From: Trochalopteron elliotii
Taxonomy: Eukaryota; Chordata; Aves; Passeriformes; Leiothrichidae
Reading direction: 5' to 3'
DNA length: 64,000 bases
Assembly: GCA_024734555.1 (NCBI GenBank)
Contig: JANPWX010020199.1
Coordinates: 2,164,051-2,228,050 of the forward strand
This document shows positions 36,588-49,903 of the stretch, piece by piece (the first letter of the stretch is position 1; each line of letters opens with the position of its first letter). The translations under genes and the position numbers were made by a program. The notes beneath the pieces are model-generated. The model did not search any database, was not told where the DNA came from, and saw nothing but the letters and a program-made list of their open reading frames with translations.

Positions 36588-39500
36588 GCTGGGACCTCCT
36601 GGAGAAACTGAAAAGAATTTGAGGGAATAAGAGATGCTATCTGCCACAAGGATTACCATTTTACATGTGGATCAAAGACAATTCCACATTTTACCCTAGT
36701 GATTAGCTGTAATTAAATAAAGTAAGTCTGTTTAAACTTCATTAACAGCAAGACATTTGCTACAGCAGAGTGGGCACAAATCATCCATTCTTAATTAAAA
36801 GATAATCCACAGGATGACCATAATCTTGTTCTAAAAGTACACTCTTTTCCCCTGAAAGATTTCTTCATCAAATAAGGATAAATAACAGTTTCTCTCTGTT
36901 TAAGTTATGAAGGAATGGATGCTCCTTCCCATTTGCTTGAATGAGTGCTGAATGTGCCTGATAACATCACTTTGGCATGCTATTATCTAAAATGGTAGAA
37001 TACCTCACTTCAGCAATGTCTGACATAAATCTTTGAAAACAAAGAAATTGCATATGTATGAGCTGAAATAGATATGATAGTGTTGGCACATTAATATTCC
37101 TGTCACTGGGGGGTTTCAAACTTTTAAGGAGATAGTATCAATGAATTCAGGCTGTAGCTGGTGGAAGAGGACAATGTACTGCAGGACAATTATTAATTGC
37201 ATATACCAAAACATATTAAAAAACCATACAATACAGTCCAAAATATATCATGGTACAGACCAGCACTCAAGACCCTTCTAAGTCCTTCTGCAGCTCCATT
37301 GTGGGAGGATCAGTCCTAATCAGCAGCAAAAGGGCATTTCCCTTTCTACTTGTACAGTGGTGGTGGTGGTGCATGGGCAGCATATGTTTTCAATTATCGC
37401 ATAGCAGCCCTCATTAACAGCAACTGCAGTGCCTGGCTGAACAGTTCTCTGCCCAGTTGCATATGGTCTGAAACTGATCATTATATATGATATGTGTATG
37501 ATATGAGGATATTCAGTTGGGATCTTTTATTGTTTTGTGCTACAGCACGTAGAAGTAGATGCTAAGAAAAAAGCAATATGTCAGTGCCTTCTAAGCAACA
37601 GCAAAGCTGAAAATTTCCTGTTTTATTATGAGGAGGAGGGAAAAAAATGTGCAAAACCTTTTTATTTATCGTCCTTTGGGTTAGTATGTACACTGCTTAC
37701 TCAGCTCTGGCCCTTGTGATGGGAATACCTGGACAAAGTGCAGGAATTAGAGATCACAGACATGAAGATTACATTGTAAGATCTGTGGGGCAGAGACTGT
37801 TAGCTCAATGAGGTACCTTGATGTCTTTTGATCCTTAAAAGTAAGTGAGGAACATGAAAGCCACTTAATCAGCAGAAGAAAATTCATGCTAGAATCAAAC
37901 CCAGAATCAAAACTCATGATTGAATCTGCATATAATTCTACAAGTAGTTTTTTTATTTTTTCACTTTAATTTTTTATGGAAAGGCTTGCTGGCAGTGACT
38001 ATACAGCATGTACTAGTCCAGTGACATGCTGACCTTCCAGGATAGGACAGAAGGGCTGCTTAAAGTTTTTACAGCTTTTGCTTTTTAACTCTCTAGCTGT
38101 TTCTATTTCTTTTCTTTCTTTTCTCCTTTCTTTTTCTCCCCCCAACTCTGCACTGTTTTGCACCTATGACAGGCTGTTTTGAGCCCTGACACCTGACACT
38201 TGATAACCTCTCAGCAATTGTGGACAAACGCCTAAGAAAATTCCTCCTTCACAAACAGGCATGAAACTCCATATAGCTCCATATAAAAGCATCTCAAACA
38301 GGCTTGATGACAAGTCAGCTCTTTTAGGCTACTACAAGAGACCACTAGTCATCTCCAAATATTTTTAAACTTTACTAATGAAATCCTAGAGAGGTGCTTA
38401 GGTTAGTGCTTTCAAACAACAAGAAATATGTCTGTGCTTTGGTTTTGATTTAACTCTTTTATTACATTATTGCTATCTGTGATTTCCTGCATGTGTCAGC
38501 ACTGCGTCTGAATTGCAAAAATGTCATGGATACACCATGCAAAAATGAGAATTTTGTACCTTGACATGATAAGCAACATCCCTTTGAAAAGAAAAGAAAA
38601 AGTTACACATTGATAGATTATCTGGCAACTGCAAGATATACTTGCCATGGTCTTACACCAGTGCAGTGGAAGCTGGCAGCAGCCTCAGTATTCTCAAATC
38701 CCACTCATTCCTCCAGTTAATTCGAAATTCCTTTGTACCTGTAGAATCTGATTTTGAAATTATGTTAATGTTTGAAATTGTGGACTGACTTCTCTGTATC
38801 AATGGACCAGTTTTTACCTCTTTCTTTTATCTGAAACAGCATTTTAAGCTCCCAAGCAAGAAGGCACTTAAGCCAGAAGTCATTTTAAGTACATGTATAA
38901 ACCCATCAAAGTCAGTAGGACTACCATTTGGGCTTAGCATCATGTATGCCTTGCATGTGTGCCTTGCCAAACCAAGGCTTTAGATATTAATTCATGCAAG
39001 GAGAGGGGAAACATTGTGACTTTGATCATTAAAGTGACTTGGGACTAAGGTATTTTTCGTAATTACTTTAGTTCTCCTCTCTGGAGAAATTACAGTAATA
39101 GCAAATTCTGGTGAAACTTTAGGAAGTATTCATAAAATCCAAAGGATTTTAAAACAGAACAGCTGAAACTCACTACTGTTTACTACATAAAACAACAGAC
39201 CAGAAAAAAAACTTTCCAAGACCCAGTTTTCTTTTTGACTAAAAATCAAGCCATTGTTTATCAAAGAATTAATTCCTACAATAACTGGCAAAACATCCTT
39301 GGAATGAACCAATTGATATTCTGCAAGCAAAGAGAACTAAGTCACTGGACTCTTTAAAATGTAGTCTTTTATGTCATTTCATGGCAAAAAATACTGAACT
39401 ATAGTCACATCTTCCTCTTCTAGTGCATTTTAAGGACAGTTTATATGATTCTGAAATACCTGAAATACTTTAGCACCTAGAGTAGAATGTCCTTGTAAGA

Positions 39501-40505
39501 AAAAAAGGAGGACATTTTGAGAGTTACTTTCACAATTTCATTGGATGGATTTTATAGTATTATTAAGAACCAAGAGAAATTCAGATTTTGTTCAGAGAAA
39601 TAGCAATATGTTAGCAAATGTTTACACAGTGCAAAAGTTACCTGGTCAATATCTGATGAGATGAAGAGAAAATGAATCCACAGACATGGCTTTTAGTAAA
39701 ATATGAAGATTCCATAGATCCTCTGATAAATGCACACTAACAATTTTGGTTTGTAAAGTGAACTACAGATAAGGTTACATCTGTTTTTCTCATTGACATT
39801 ACTTCTGAAGGTTTGCACCTATAGATATTCATGTACACAATTAAAATAGAGGTATGAGTAGCACAAACCTTGGGTTCCTATATATGCTTTGGATTTCATT
39901 CTATTAATAATATTTTTTCACTTTTGATTTGTGACACAGAGTTTATTATGTTTTTTTCTCTTTTTAAGAAATAGAGATTATGAGAGGTAAAAATTACAGA
40001 AACTCCAGTGGCTGGAATTCCCCTCCATTGGTGTTTATGTATTTTTGTGTCTGCAAAAAATACCATTGTTTTTATTTGTAAAGACATTTCAAGATATAGT
40101 ACTTAAAATTAATTTGATATTGTTGGAGAAATAGCCGCTGGTTTCTTTTTTAATTTTCATGAGCTTATGTGATTATGTTGTTTAGTTTAATTGATCATTA
40201 AGACCTAGATCTTACTGGGTAAATAAATCTGCTGGGCCACTGCAAAATGTCATTGAAATTAATTGCATATGTGAAGAACCTTATCCATGTGATTCACACC
40301 GTTGAACCAGGCAAGAAGTAAACGATTTTCTCAATCTGATACTATTAAACAAATAGAAAGCAGATAAATATGAATAAATTTTTATAAATTTCACAGATTA
40401 TGTCTTCATCTTGTAAATAGATGATTAATCCTAAATGCTTGGAAGAGCATGTATGTAGACAAGAGAAACGCACAAAAAAATGACAGTGTATGGACTTTCG
40501 CTTAA

Positions 40506-40573
40506 GGGCTGGACTCAAGGATCCATGTGGATCCCTTCCAACTCAGAATATTCTGTGATATTGTGATTCTGTA
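40506..40573 (+). mobile_element. CR1 LINE 3' tail fragment
   Basis: The sequence matches the end of avian CR1: GGGCTGGACTCAAGGATCC, then GGATCCCTTCCAACTCAGAA, then ATTCTGTGATATTGTGATTC, the characteristic octamer repeats with one variant copy. Only about 68 bases are present, on the plus strand. It is a very short 5'-truncated insertion with no coding content. Confidence 0.82.
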
Positions 40574-42598
40574 AGCAATTAAAGGTAATAATGATAACAT
40601 TTAAAGAACTTGAGAATATATCCTTTAATTGTATTGATGGATTCCTATGAAATGTGGATTTTTATTGCTAATAGAGAAAGAGACATTGAATGTGTTCACC
40701 TGAATAGAACCTGTCTGCACTTCAAGATAGTTTCTCTATGAAAAAAATCTGTCTGGCTTAAAGTAGCCTTGAAAGATTGCTTGCCTGGATGAACCTTTTC
40801 CAACATTCTTAAATTCTGATTTTAAATGTAATTTTTCATTTTTTAAAATTGGTATATTTTTATGTCTTGCTTTTAGTACATAGTTCAGAGTGTCTCAGCT
40901 ACCATCAAGGCTACCATGATTCCTTATTGTAAAAAACTGCATGTATAAAAATGTAATATGTCATGTAGAATCATAAGTAACTATCCAGGCAAAAGTAGTT
41001 TTTCATTTCAGCATATGGGTGGTGTTTATCAGCTTACTAAATGCAGTCAAGTTGTCTTCAGTTCTCCTAGGATAATAAGTCTTCTGCTAATTTGATTCCA
41101 GTTCCCATACAGAATCAACAGCAAGAGAGATCTGGATGTGTATGTTTCTTCATGCTTGGAATTCTATTTATGTACAATTCAAAGATCCTTAATAGCAGTT
41201 TTTCAATCCCTGTAGTCTGGAAAGTGAAAACTGGGGACTTTCCTTGAGACAGGAATTTACACAACTTCAGGTAAACTGCTGGAGCACTTTGCTGTGGTTG
41301 TAAGGTCTAAGAACCTGCAGAGGATAGACTCACAGGTGAAGGCAACACCTTTTATCACACAAAGCAGTAGCCATTTAATACAAAATCTGCAGGAAATTAC
41401 ATGATCTATGGAAATATGTTTCTGTGCCTCCAACTTTGGGCCTTATAAAGATAAGACTAGGAAATAAAATTCACAACTCTATTAAAAAAGAAGAAAATGT
41501 TGATTTGATGGTTACTGGATATTTCAACCTCTCTCTGTGCATTTAAGAATTTCTGTTTCTCTTGTCCTTGAGAGGACTTCACTCTCAGCCTCTATGATGC
41601 CATCTGTACATCATAAATATTAACTCTTTTCTCATTTAAATGCAGTCTAATCAGTGCCTATCTGTCTGATCTCTGAGAAAAGACTATGAGGTGAGCTTTG
41701 AGAGCTACAGAATTTACAGATCTAAATAATCTGGAAAGAGATAAAATTTGTTTAATTTTTCCATCTTTACTGATTGGTCTACTATATTATATTCCTTCTA
41801 CCCATATGCTCAGTCTTCTCTTAGTAAACATGGGCCTTAGGGGCTTGCTGGGGTTGAGCACAAATGCTCATCCCTAAAGGTCAAGTCATACCACTGTCAA
41901 CTTCAGGTCCTTCTGCCTGTTTAAATCAGGACTAGCATCAGGTGTCATAGATCTACACAAATTGAGTATGGCTTAGGTGTCAGTGTATGGGAACAATTAT
42001 ACTGCCTATCAAGTCATTTAATAACTCAGGTGTATAGCAATTCAGGGTGACCCCATAGCCTCTCACAAAGTGGTCAGCATAACACTTTGAAAGAGGACAT
42101 TGGCTATCTTTACCCAGTGTCAGGCATGGGATGTGACAAGATGAGAGTGTGGATGGACCAGGTAGGCAGACAGGACAAGTGTCTGCACTCTTGTGTACTC
42201 CAGTATTTTCCCCATCCAGGACTGGCTTTCTTAATCCAGAACCTACCTTTAGACACTACTGCTGGCAAGGGTCTTGTGGATGTATGGATGATCATCTTCA
42301 AGATTTACTTGAATCATTCTGCTTGCAGAAGAGACACAGGATATGCTGACATCCAGTCCCAATGTCTTCTGTTACGACTTGTGGTTTCAAAAATGAGTCC
42401 TGATGTACTGACTCAAGTCACACTGTGTTGGTGAGCTATCCTCAACAGCAACCTTGTAAGCCCTGCTGGTAGCACTCCTCTGTGGGTACAGCACAGTCAT
42501 TGGGGTGTCCCAGTGGCAGGTGGAATCAGCCACCAAACACCTGGACTTTAGGAATGTTATGATCCACCCTTAAATACAATGGTAATACAGGTTCTTGT

Positions 42599-42834
42599 TC
42601 ACAAGACTTTTGTTTCTAACTCTTTTCTAAGAGATTTAATTTGCTCCTCCGCCTTCTGCACAGCTGATTGAAATATTAGATTAATTTCACTTTCTGTCTG
42701 AACCGCTTCATATTCAGCTGCTAAGTGTGAGTGTTCCTTTCCTATTTTTCCTGCAATACTTTCATTGAATCTTTCAAAGATCTTCTTATTTCAGTCTCAG
42801 ATTTCTGAGTAGCCAATAGCTTCTTTTTCCTGCT
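42599..42834 (-). pseudogene. Possible degraded coiled-coil coding relic (unidentified)
   Basis: On the minus strand, 42790-42602 is open for 63 codons before TGA (42601-42599). It is strongly biased to Glu, Lys, Gln, Ala and Leu, including QKAEEQIKSLRKELE near its end, which looks like a heptad coiled coil. A second Lys/Glu/Ser-rich frame (42834-42745, 30 codons) overlaps its upstream end in a different register, as expected for one frameshifted coding sequence. It could be a retroviral gag remnant or a processed pseudogene, or chance. No hallmark motif identifies it. Confidence 0.22.
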
Positions 42835-43026
42835 TTAAGGGCAGCACCCAAAAAGGCACACGACTGCCTTTCCTGTGCCAGGTTTTAGTTTATGGTCTTT
42901 TGCAAGGATTGTATTTTGATCTACCACTGCTTGTTATGAGCCAATGTCAATAGTTATGAGCCCACATCATACCAGGAGGACAAGAGTTATCATTATAGCT
43001 GTTTAATTTTATCAGGTGGGGACAAT

Positions 43027-43054
43027 CCCCATTTGACTTACCCCATTTGACTTA
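43027..43054 (+). repeat. Tandem duplication, 14-bp unit x2
   Basis: Two perfect adjacent copies of CCCCATTTGACTTA, indicating a recent slippage or duplication event. Confidence 0.92.
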
Positions 43055-43456
43055 GCAATATCTTTCAGTAACCCACTGAAGATCAACGCAACTTTTTTTT
43101 CTCCCCACTACCCTCTCTGAAGGTCAGTTTGACTTTTATACAGAGAAAACTTTACAACAAGTGTGGGTTACACCACAAAACCTTTCCAGTCTGTTATGCT
43201 CAGGTCATACCAAGAGAAGAAAAACTAGCAGTGGAGAGATAGTTGAGATCAGGTATATCTGGGATTGCCATGATCTTCTGCTGGGGACTTTGGCTTCAAC
43301 CAAAAATAAATCCTCGCGTGTCCACCACTCCATAGAAAAACTTCCTCACAGCTTCTCAGAGTAATCCTGCCTGTGATGCAAAAATTAATGTTACAACCCC
43401 CCCCGAAGGCAAGGGCAAATCAGGCTTTTGGGGTGGATTAGAGTGAAAGAACATCG

Positions 43457-43500
43457 TATGTATATATACACAAATATATATGTATGTGTATATATTTATA
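43457..43500 (+). repeat. TA/TG-rich palindromic low-complexity block
   Basis: GTATGTATATATACAC and ATATATATGTATGTG units form imperfect inverted repeats. No further function is visible. Confidence 0.75.
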
Positions 43501-45039
43501 CCTTTATGATTTATCTTACAACAATTTAGTTTCAAAGGAAAGGAGCTATGTAGCTGCTTTTTGATTATTATTATTATAGGGATGGAGTATTATGAAAGAT
43601 AAAAATGACACTTGAGAAAATACGTAAGGGAAAAGTGAGAAAGAGAAAGAAAGGCTCAGAGTAGAAAGATATCACCACCCATGGACACAGTGATGAGACT
43701 TGATTGTTGCAATTTTGATATCCATGGATGAATATCATGGTCACAGTGGTAGTTGCAGTCTTGATCTACTGTGGGTGGGAAAAGACTGCAAAACACAAAG
43801 TTCAATGGGTTAATACATGCTTAGGCTAACTGGGAATGCTCAGGTACCTCCCCTGGGTGGGGAGTTTTACACTGTCTGACGTAACGCTGTGGATCATGTG
43901 CAGTCCTCAGGAAGGGCATGGAAGGACTCAGAAAAGTGTCTGGGGGTGCTTTGAGGGTCTTTGATGGTTTATGATTCCTTCTAAGACAGGACAGATGCCT
44001 CTTATGTCCATTTAGTGAGCCAATTATACCCCATCAGGATGAGTGCCTTCAGAGCTACATGTGAATATACTGGTACTTCTCTGGGGGGATTTTCACACCA
44101 GAGCCAGTCATGTCCCATCAGAAGGGATGAATAATGTCAACGTCCCAGTATCCTCTCCATGGGCTGGAAGGGTGGAGTTAGGTTTACAACAGAGTCAGTT
44201 TTGTATGGGACAACTTTGGGATGATGAACAGCACTATCCCACCTTCGCAGGGTCTGCTTCTTTATTTCCCTCTTCCCTTTTCTGGCTCAAAACCCAGCTT
44301 AAAGTCTCTGGTGGTGGGTGCACACCCCTCTGCACAAAGCTGTGACCTTGCACTCCTCAGCAAAGCACTCTGCTGCTTTTGTAAATGGCTGATTTTTTGA
44401 GTCAATAGCCACTAATATTCCAGTCTCTCACAAGGAGCCATCACTAAGAAGCAAGGACATTGAGACCAAGCAGAGGGACAGAGCATGGAGAGGACTGTTT
44501 CTCCTTCTTGCCAACCTGTACAAGCCATATGAAAGGTAAAAACACAGGAGCTAAACATGCAGCCTGCTGGAAAGTAACATGAAAAAACAAGGAAGGGAGT
44601 TTGTTGGAGCTCCAGATGTCATGAAAAGAAGTAGCATCCAATGGACCATAAGGAGTAAATAGGCCCCCTTAGGGCTTCTTAGGGCCTGTTGTGCTGGAGA
44701 AATATTGACCCTTAAAAGTCAGAAAAAAGGTTTTTAATAATTGAAAAATAAAACTGAAACAAGAAGGAAACAGGAGACAAGAGTGCAGCTTGAGGGACAG
44801 AAAAGGTAGAAGAAATCCATTCGGATTTGCACATGTGGGATGCGAGGTACAGCAATAATGACTCCTTCGGATGCTTTTCTTAATGGAAAATTGGTGATTT
44901 TTTTGGCTTTTGATTTTTTTTTAACTAGGGATATGAAGGATGGGGCACTGACCTTAAACTAGCAATATAATCTATTTCTGGTTGTTCATATAGATTTAAT
45001 CTCTCTATCTACTTATCCAGCTATATCTAGATATAATAC

Positions 45040-45107
45040 AGATATAAATATAAACGTACACCAAAACATATACATATATGTACACATATACATGTACACA
45101 TTAACAA
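45040..45107 (+). repeat. TA/CA-rich low-complexity block
   Basis: Alternating ATA, TACA and GTACA units, including the palindrome TACATATATGTA, spread over about 70 bases. Confidence 0.75.
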
Positions 45108-46600
45108 TATGTGGGGTTGAGGTGGTATATTTGAATATGACCTCTCTTCTGATATATTAGTTACAGAATATTTTTGCACAGTATATTGTCAAAATGTTTA
45201 GAATCATCACTTACACCCCTCAAGCACTCAAGCAATCTCTCCCTAAATCCATTGTTTTGGAGGTATTATAGAAAGTGTGGGACTCAGAAAGGGTTTTGGA
45301 GGAGGATGGTTCTGCAGTCCTGTAAGATGGAGGAGGACACATTTTATGAAGGTGTGGTTATGGCAGAAATGCATTGACTGGAAGAGTGCAGGATGAAACA
45401 CTCAGAGGTGACACTATATAGGTAAAAACGGGCAGAGGCATGTCAGTTTAGAAAAGAGGATTGGATATGGATGTCATGGAAAGGCATTTGGAAGTGAAGG
45501 AAACTGAGAAGCACAGACTGAACTGGGGATGGGAATCTGTGTTCCACCATGTATCTCTGTCTTTCAAACATCTCAATTACCTATAAGGAAAAGATGAATT
45601 TTCCACTTCTTTACCTAACCTTTTCCCCTTCTTTCTCATTAAAAGATCTCACTGTTCAGAGAGGAGGGTATACAACTAAATAGTCGTTAGGAAAAAAACA
45701 TTACAAGTGTATTAATTAGCACATATTCCTAATAGTGTATTGAATTTTCTCTCTTCTCTGGTTCTCAAAGTTGTAAAGTATATTGACAAGTTCCAGTCAG
45801 CAATATAGGCTACAAAAGTCTTCTTTCCTCCCCTCCTTCCCGCCTCCCCCAAATACGGTGCTTTTAGTCTAATTACTTATTTGCAGTCTCAGCAAGCCAG
45901 AAAGGAGAATTTCATCCACTTTGGCTTGTTTCTGAATACTAACTAGCCAGGCCAGTCAAGGCTCTCTAAAGAGTGAAAGTGCATGAGAGACACACTGCAT
46001 TTGACACAGTCAGGAGGCAAAAGAAAGAGCAAAACAAAAGTCTATTCAGGGCTGAATCCTCTGATATATTTACCCATCCCCCACCTCCTTTAAAAATAAA
46101 GAGAAAGGGGAAAACTCATGAATCCATGGCTGAATGCCTGAGGTTGTCAGAATAAAGGACAATGAGTGACAGCTGACTGTCAGCACAATTCTTGGAGTCT
46201 GAGTTATCACTTTTTGGCATTGTTCAAATAGGAAAAAAGCATGTGTGCGTAACAAGAAAGTATTGCAGAAGTGCTTTGTGAGGGGCTGTGCTCACACCAG
46301 CTGCAAACAACCGAGGAAGCTGTAGTTCCACATGGATTTTTTCCATGCTCTGTGAAGTCTTCCCTACTGAACTCATTAAAAACTTCTCTAAGCATGTGGG
46401 CACTAAATGATGCCTTAGGACAACAGGACTCATAAAACTTTTCTTTTAAGGAAATCCCAAAAGGCATACCTAAAACTGAGCAACTTACATGTTCACAGCA
46501 GTTATGTACCTATTGGTTATTTAAATAAAAGCCCACAGTGGTGAAGGCCAATCTTTAAATATTTCCTGCATGTTCTGCTTGTTTAGGATCTTCTTGCAAG

Positions 46601-46744
46601 CTTATTTTTTTCTCTGCAGATTTGACTACACTTTCATCTTCACTGACTGCCTTAATCCTCCAGTCTTTGCTGTTCCAGTGCATGATCAGCTTGTTTTTAA
46701 GTCACATTTACCCACATTTGCTAGTGCTGAAACATTACTTTAGG
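46601..46744 (+). other. Acceptor-like sequence followed by a 40-codon open frame
   Basis: TTTTTTTCTCTGCAG ends at 46619. After one extra base the frame is open for about 40 codons, up to a TAG near 46740. No matching donor is visible before the stop, and the residues match nothing I know. Listed only as a weak exon candidate. Confidence 0.12.
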
Positions 46745-47134
46745 CATTTATATCTCCATAAATCCATACAAATGATGCACAGGTTTTCCTGAGAAAGGTC
46801 GAAAAAGCTAAAGCAGAGAAGATTTTAAGATTATTTAAATAATGCATTTTAAGTTGGCAGATATTTGACTGCGTGGTTTATGTACTAAAAAGAACTACCT
46901 GAGCAGAGCAACAGCTCATGACAGAGAGACCCTGGAATGACAGGGTTTTTAGTAATTAAAATAGATCTGGCCTGTGTTCAAAGCATTAACTCACTTAAAC
47001 CTGTTCAACACCTGTACTAGAGAGACATGGATTTTATTTTCAGCTCCAGTGTCTGTCAAGGTCCATAACAACTGCAGATAAGACCAAGTGTCCAGGTCTT
47101 GCCACCTAGGCATGAGGGCTGCTCTGAAGTGTGG

Positions 47135-47156
47135 TCCTCCCTGAGGAGAGGGAGGA
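47135..47156 (+). other. Short perfect inverted repeat
   Basis: TCCTCCC and GGGAGGA form a 7-bp stem around an 8-nt loop, inside a GC-richer patch (about 47040-47290) of unknown origin. Too short to call a structured RNA. Confidence 0.4.
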
Positions 47157-47665
47157 TGTGACCGAGCAGCAGCCAGTGAGAGGGACAGAGATACTGGTTT
47201 GCATCACTCTTCCTGCTACCAGATCACCATTGTGAGGGAGTTCAACCTGGTATTACCACTCCAGCAGGTGCTACTGTACATCATGAATCTTTAGAGAGAA
47301 ACAAAGAAAGGAGAGTTGGAGTGTAAGTAAAATGCAACAAGGAAAATTGAGATAGTTAATTCACAGAATTTGTGTTTGTGTTTGGTTTTTTATCCCAGCT
47401 AAGAGGAAGAGACTTCTGTCAGAAGTTATCTGCCAATGTTATCTGGCAGATATGATATTTAAAAAATCATATAAACTAGTAAAACTAGTGCACAGACTTT
47501 GCATAAAACTAGTAAAATAAACACCTACAAACAGAGGAAGTTTTTAGATAGGTTTTAGAAAACTTATTTATCTCTTTCTGTAATCTAAAGGAATAAAGGC
47601 TGGGTTTTCAGGAAAGGGAACAGGAATTAGGCAAAACTCTTGTCACTTTGCTCAGAACATGACCT

Positions 47666-47687
47666 TTGAACTGAACTTGAACTGAAC
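47666..47687 (+). repeat. Tandem duplication, 11-bp unit x2
   Basis: Two perfect adjacent copies of TTGAACTGAAC. Confidence 0.92.
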
Positions 47688-49051
47688 TTTGCAACATTGC
47701 TTCAGTGTCTATGCTGATATCACCATTTGATGATCTCTGTGTATATAAAGATTAAGAGTAGAAATGCTCCTTTACTAGAAAGAATCCCATATTAAAAAAA
47801 ATCACCTGCAACTACAAAAATTACACTTATTTTTAAAGGTAGTGCCTAATCTTGCTTGATTTGAAATGATTTGCAAACATTTTTTGATACCTTTATTGTG
47901 TGGAAGGCATGGAGAAGTGACTTTCCCATGGGCAGCCTCATCATATTACCCAAATTTCTCACAAACATTCTGTCAGTTCATGTGGATCATTAGTCATAAC
48001 TATGGGATGTATTCTCCAGACATCATATAAGATGTTTATGGAAAATAGAGAAAGAAATGAACCAAGATTTCTAGTACAAAAACCAAGTGGCTTAATTTTG
48101 GGCTTTAGGAACTTTCAATTCTCATTAAAATACATGTTATTTTTTTCCTGGTGCTTTAATAATGACATAGTGATTTACAAGAGCTGTTGCTGTAGTCTTC
48201 CATTTTCAAGACTTTTATCCCTTTAGAGTTTATTTTGAAATAATGGAATGTGTATTAAAAGTGGAAACCATTGTGTGTTGCAGGAAAAAGAGATATATTA
48301 GAAATTAATACCCAAAGAAATAATGCGAACTGGTTGAATAAACACATGGAAAGAAATAAAATTAAACATCCCCCTACAAGTTCTGTGCAGGCCAAAGAAG
48401 CTCTTGTCTTCTCTGTTTTAGTCTTTACATTCACTGGATGCCAAATAATTTTGCATTTTGCTTCATTACTTTCCCTTCCAAAAACAGCATGAAGCTTGGC
48501 TATCTAAATTAGATGTCTAGAATCCCCTAGCTTACTCTCTGGTCATTAGATAGGATTTCCCAATAACTAAGGTAATGAATTTAATTTTAAATGGCCTTTT
48601 GCTGGAGATTGGCTGTTTCCTTTCATTGAATGAATTTAACTACCTGAAGAGAGATGGAAGATATAGACTGAATTTGTTGCCCGTTTTCAGGACTAAAATG
48701 AGATAACATGAATTTCTGTTTCCATGTTTAAAATTACTCATTCTCCTAAAATTTTCAGGTCAAGGTGACCCAAGAGTGATGTTGCTTCAGGCGTCTCCTA
48801 TAGAGCCTGGAGTCCTCAATGGGAACTTTGCTCACCTTCTAAAGAGATGAAGCAATGTTCCAGTAAAGCCTTGGAGGTATAGGGTTTTGGTAAATTGCTC
48901 GACTATGAACACTCCTATGTGTTCAAAGACAAAATATGCAGACATCATAATCTGTATGTAACAAATAGTACTTTACAGAGCTATTTTCAATGTGTATCAC
49001 CTCACAGAATGCACACATCCATTTATAGCTGTTGTCTATAACCTCAAGAAA

Positions 49052-49073
49052 CTTTTTCTCTGCTTGCTTTCAG
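49052..49073 (+). other. Strong 3' splice-site-like sequence
   Basis: TTTTTCTCTGCTTGCTTTCAG ends at 49073 and is followed by ATGAAGGTACTC. The tract quality is good, but no open exon of normal size with a convincing donor follows. Pseudo-acceptors like this are common in AT-rich introns. Confidence 0.2.
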
Positions 49074-49645
49074 ATGAAGGTACTCATAACCACATTTATG
49101 GTGTTACACACAATTTTCAATCCTGTTAACCAGAGTATACTGGATGTGTGTTCATATTTTGTTGAAGTGTTACCTGTTTTTCATTAATGCCCTGCATTAA
49201 TAAACATGCAATCTTAAGAGATTTCTGCCATATCTTAACCAATGGGATTTGTTCAGTTATGTGGTTTGGTGCTGTTTCATTTAGATTTCTGCTTTCCCCA
49301 GCAGTGATGGGAGATGTATGGGAAACAGTAGAGTGAAATCTCATTTTGTGGAACCAACAGGTACACTTCTGGCTTGCTTTATGCTTTGTAACTTTTGTCT
49401 TCACTTTCTGGTCCACTGGAAGGATATTATCAGCTCCAAGAATTGACTGCTTCACCACTGGAATGAGAATACACCCTGCCACTCTGCAAGCTGATAAAAG
49501 GTGTGTGGAAGAAATTTGGAATACAGCCTTTTAAGATTTAGAAAACTTGTAGATCTTCTGAGGAAAATGTCTGATAAAGTCTCTGGATGTAAGAAACTTC
49601 TTGCTATTTCTTTGCTCTGGGTAGTTAAAATATTTAATAATCAAG

Positions 49646-49669
49646 GGGCATTTTTTGTTTCAGGTAAGT
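49646..49669 (+). promoter_or_regulatory. Recursive-splice-like site (3'ss immediately followed by 5'ss)
   Basis: A pyrimidine-rich stretch (TTTTTTGTTT) leads to CAG at 49661-49663, directly followed by GTAAGT at 49664-49669. This juxtaposed AG|GTAAGT is the arrangement of zero-length-exon ratchet points in long introns. A TTAAT branch-point-like sequence lies about 25 bases upstream. It implies a plus-strand transcript, for which there is no other firm evidence here. Confidence 0.3.
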
Positions 49670-49903
49670 TTCCAGGTTGCTGTAGGCACATTTAGCACTT
49701 GGCCCAAACCACTTACTCTCTGTTTCTCCAAGATTCACTGTCTAATATACTTCAGAACAGAATTAGACCTTCCAGAGATACAAGAAGCTTTAACTTCTGC
49801 TGAGCAGAGAATTCTGAAAGTTGTATAATCACTGGAGAGCGGGAGAAATATCCTGTCAATCTTGGAAACATCTGTTTCTGGGATATTTAACGTGAGTGGT
49901 TAT

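Larger units (their letters stand above)
31581..40505. other. Gene-free block containing the 36.3 kb GC-rich island
   Basis: AT-rich sequence with small simple repeats. The only compositional outlier is 36.3-36.6 kb. A pyrimidine-rich stretch at about 38099-38145 precedes an acceptor-like ATGACAG, without an exon after it. Confidence 0.6.

Noticed and set aside
40766..40820. Possible additional CR1 tail (GGATGAACCTTTTCCAACATTC)
   Set aside because: Only a loose resemblance over about 40 bases, with no octamer repeats.
43880..44350. Possible solo LTR in minus orientation (AATAAAG, TATAATT in a GC-richer patch)
   Set aside because: No boundaries, target duplication or recognised family; the signals are too weak to list as an element.
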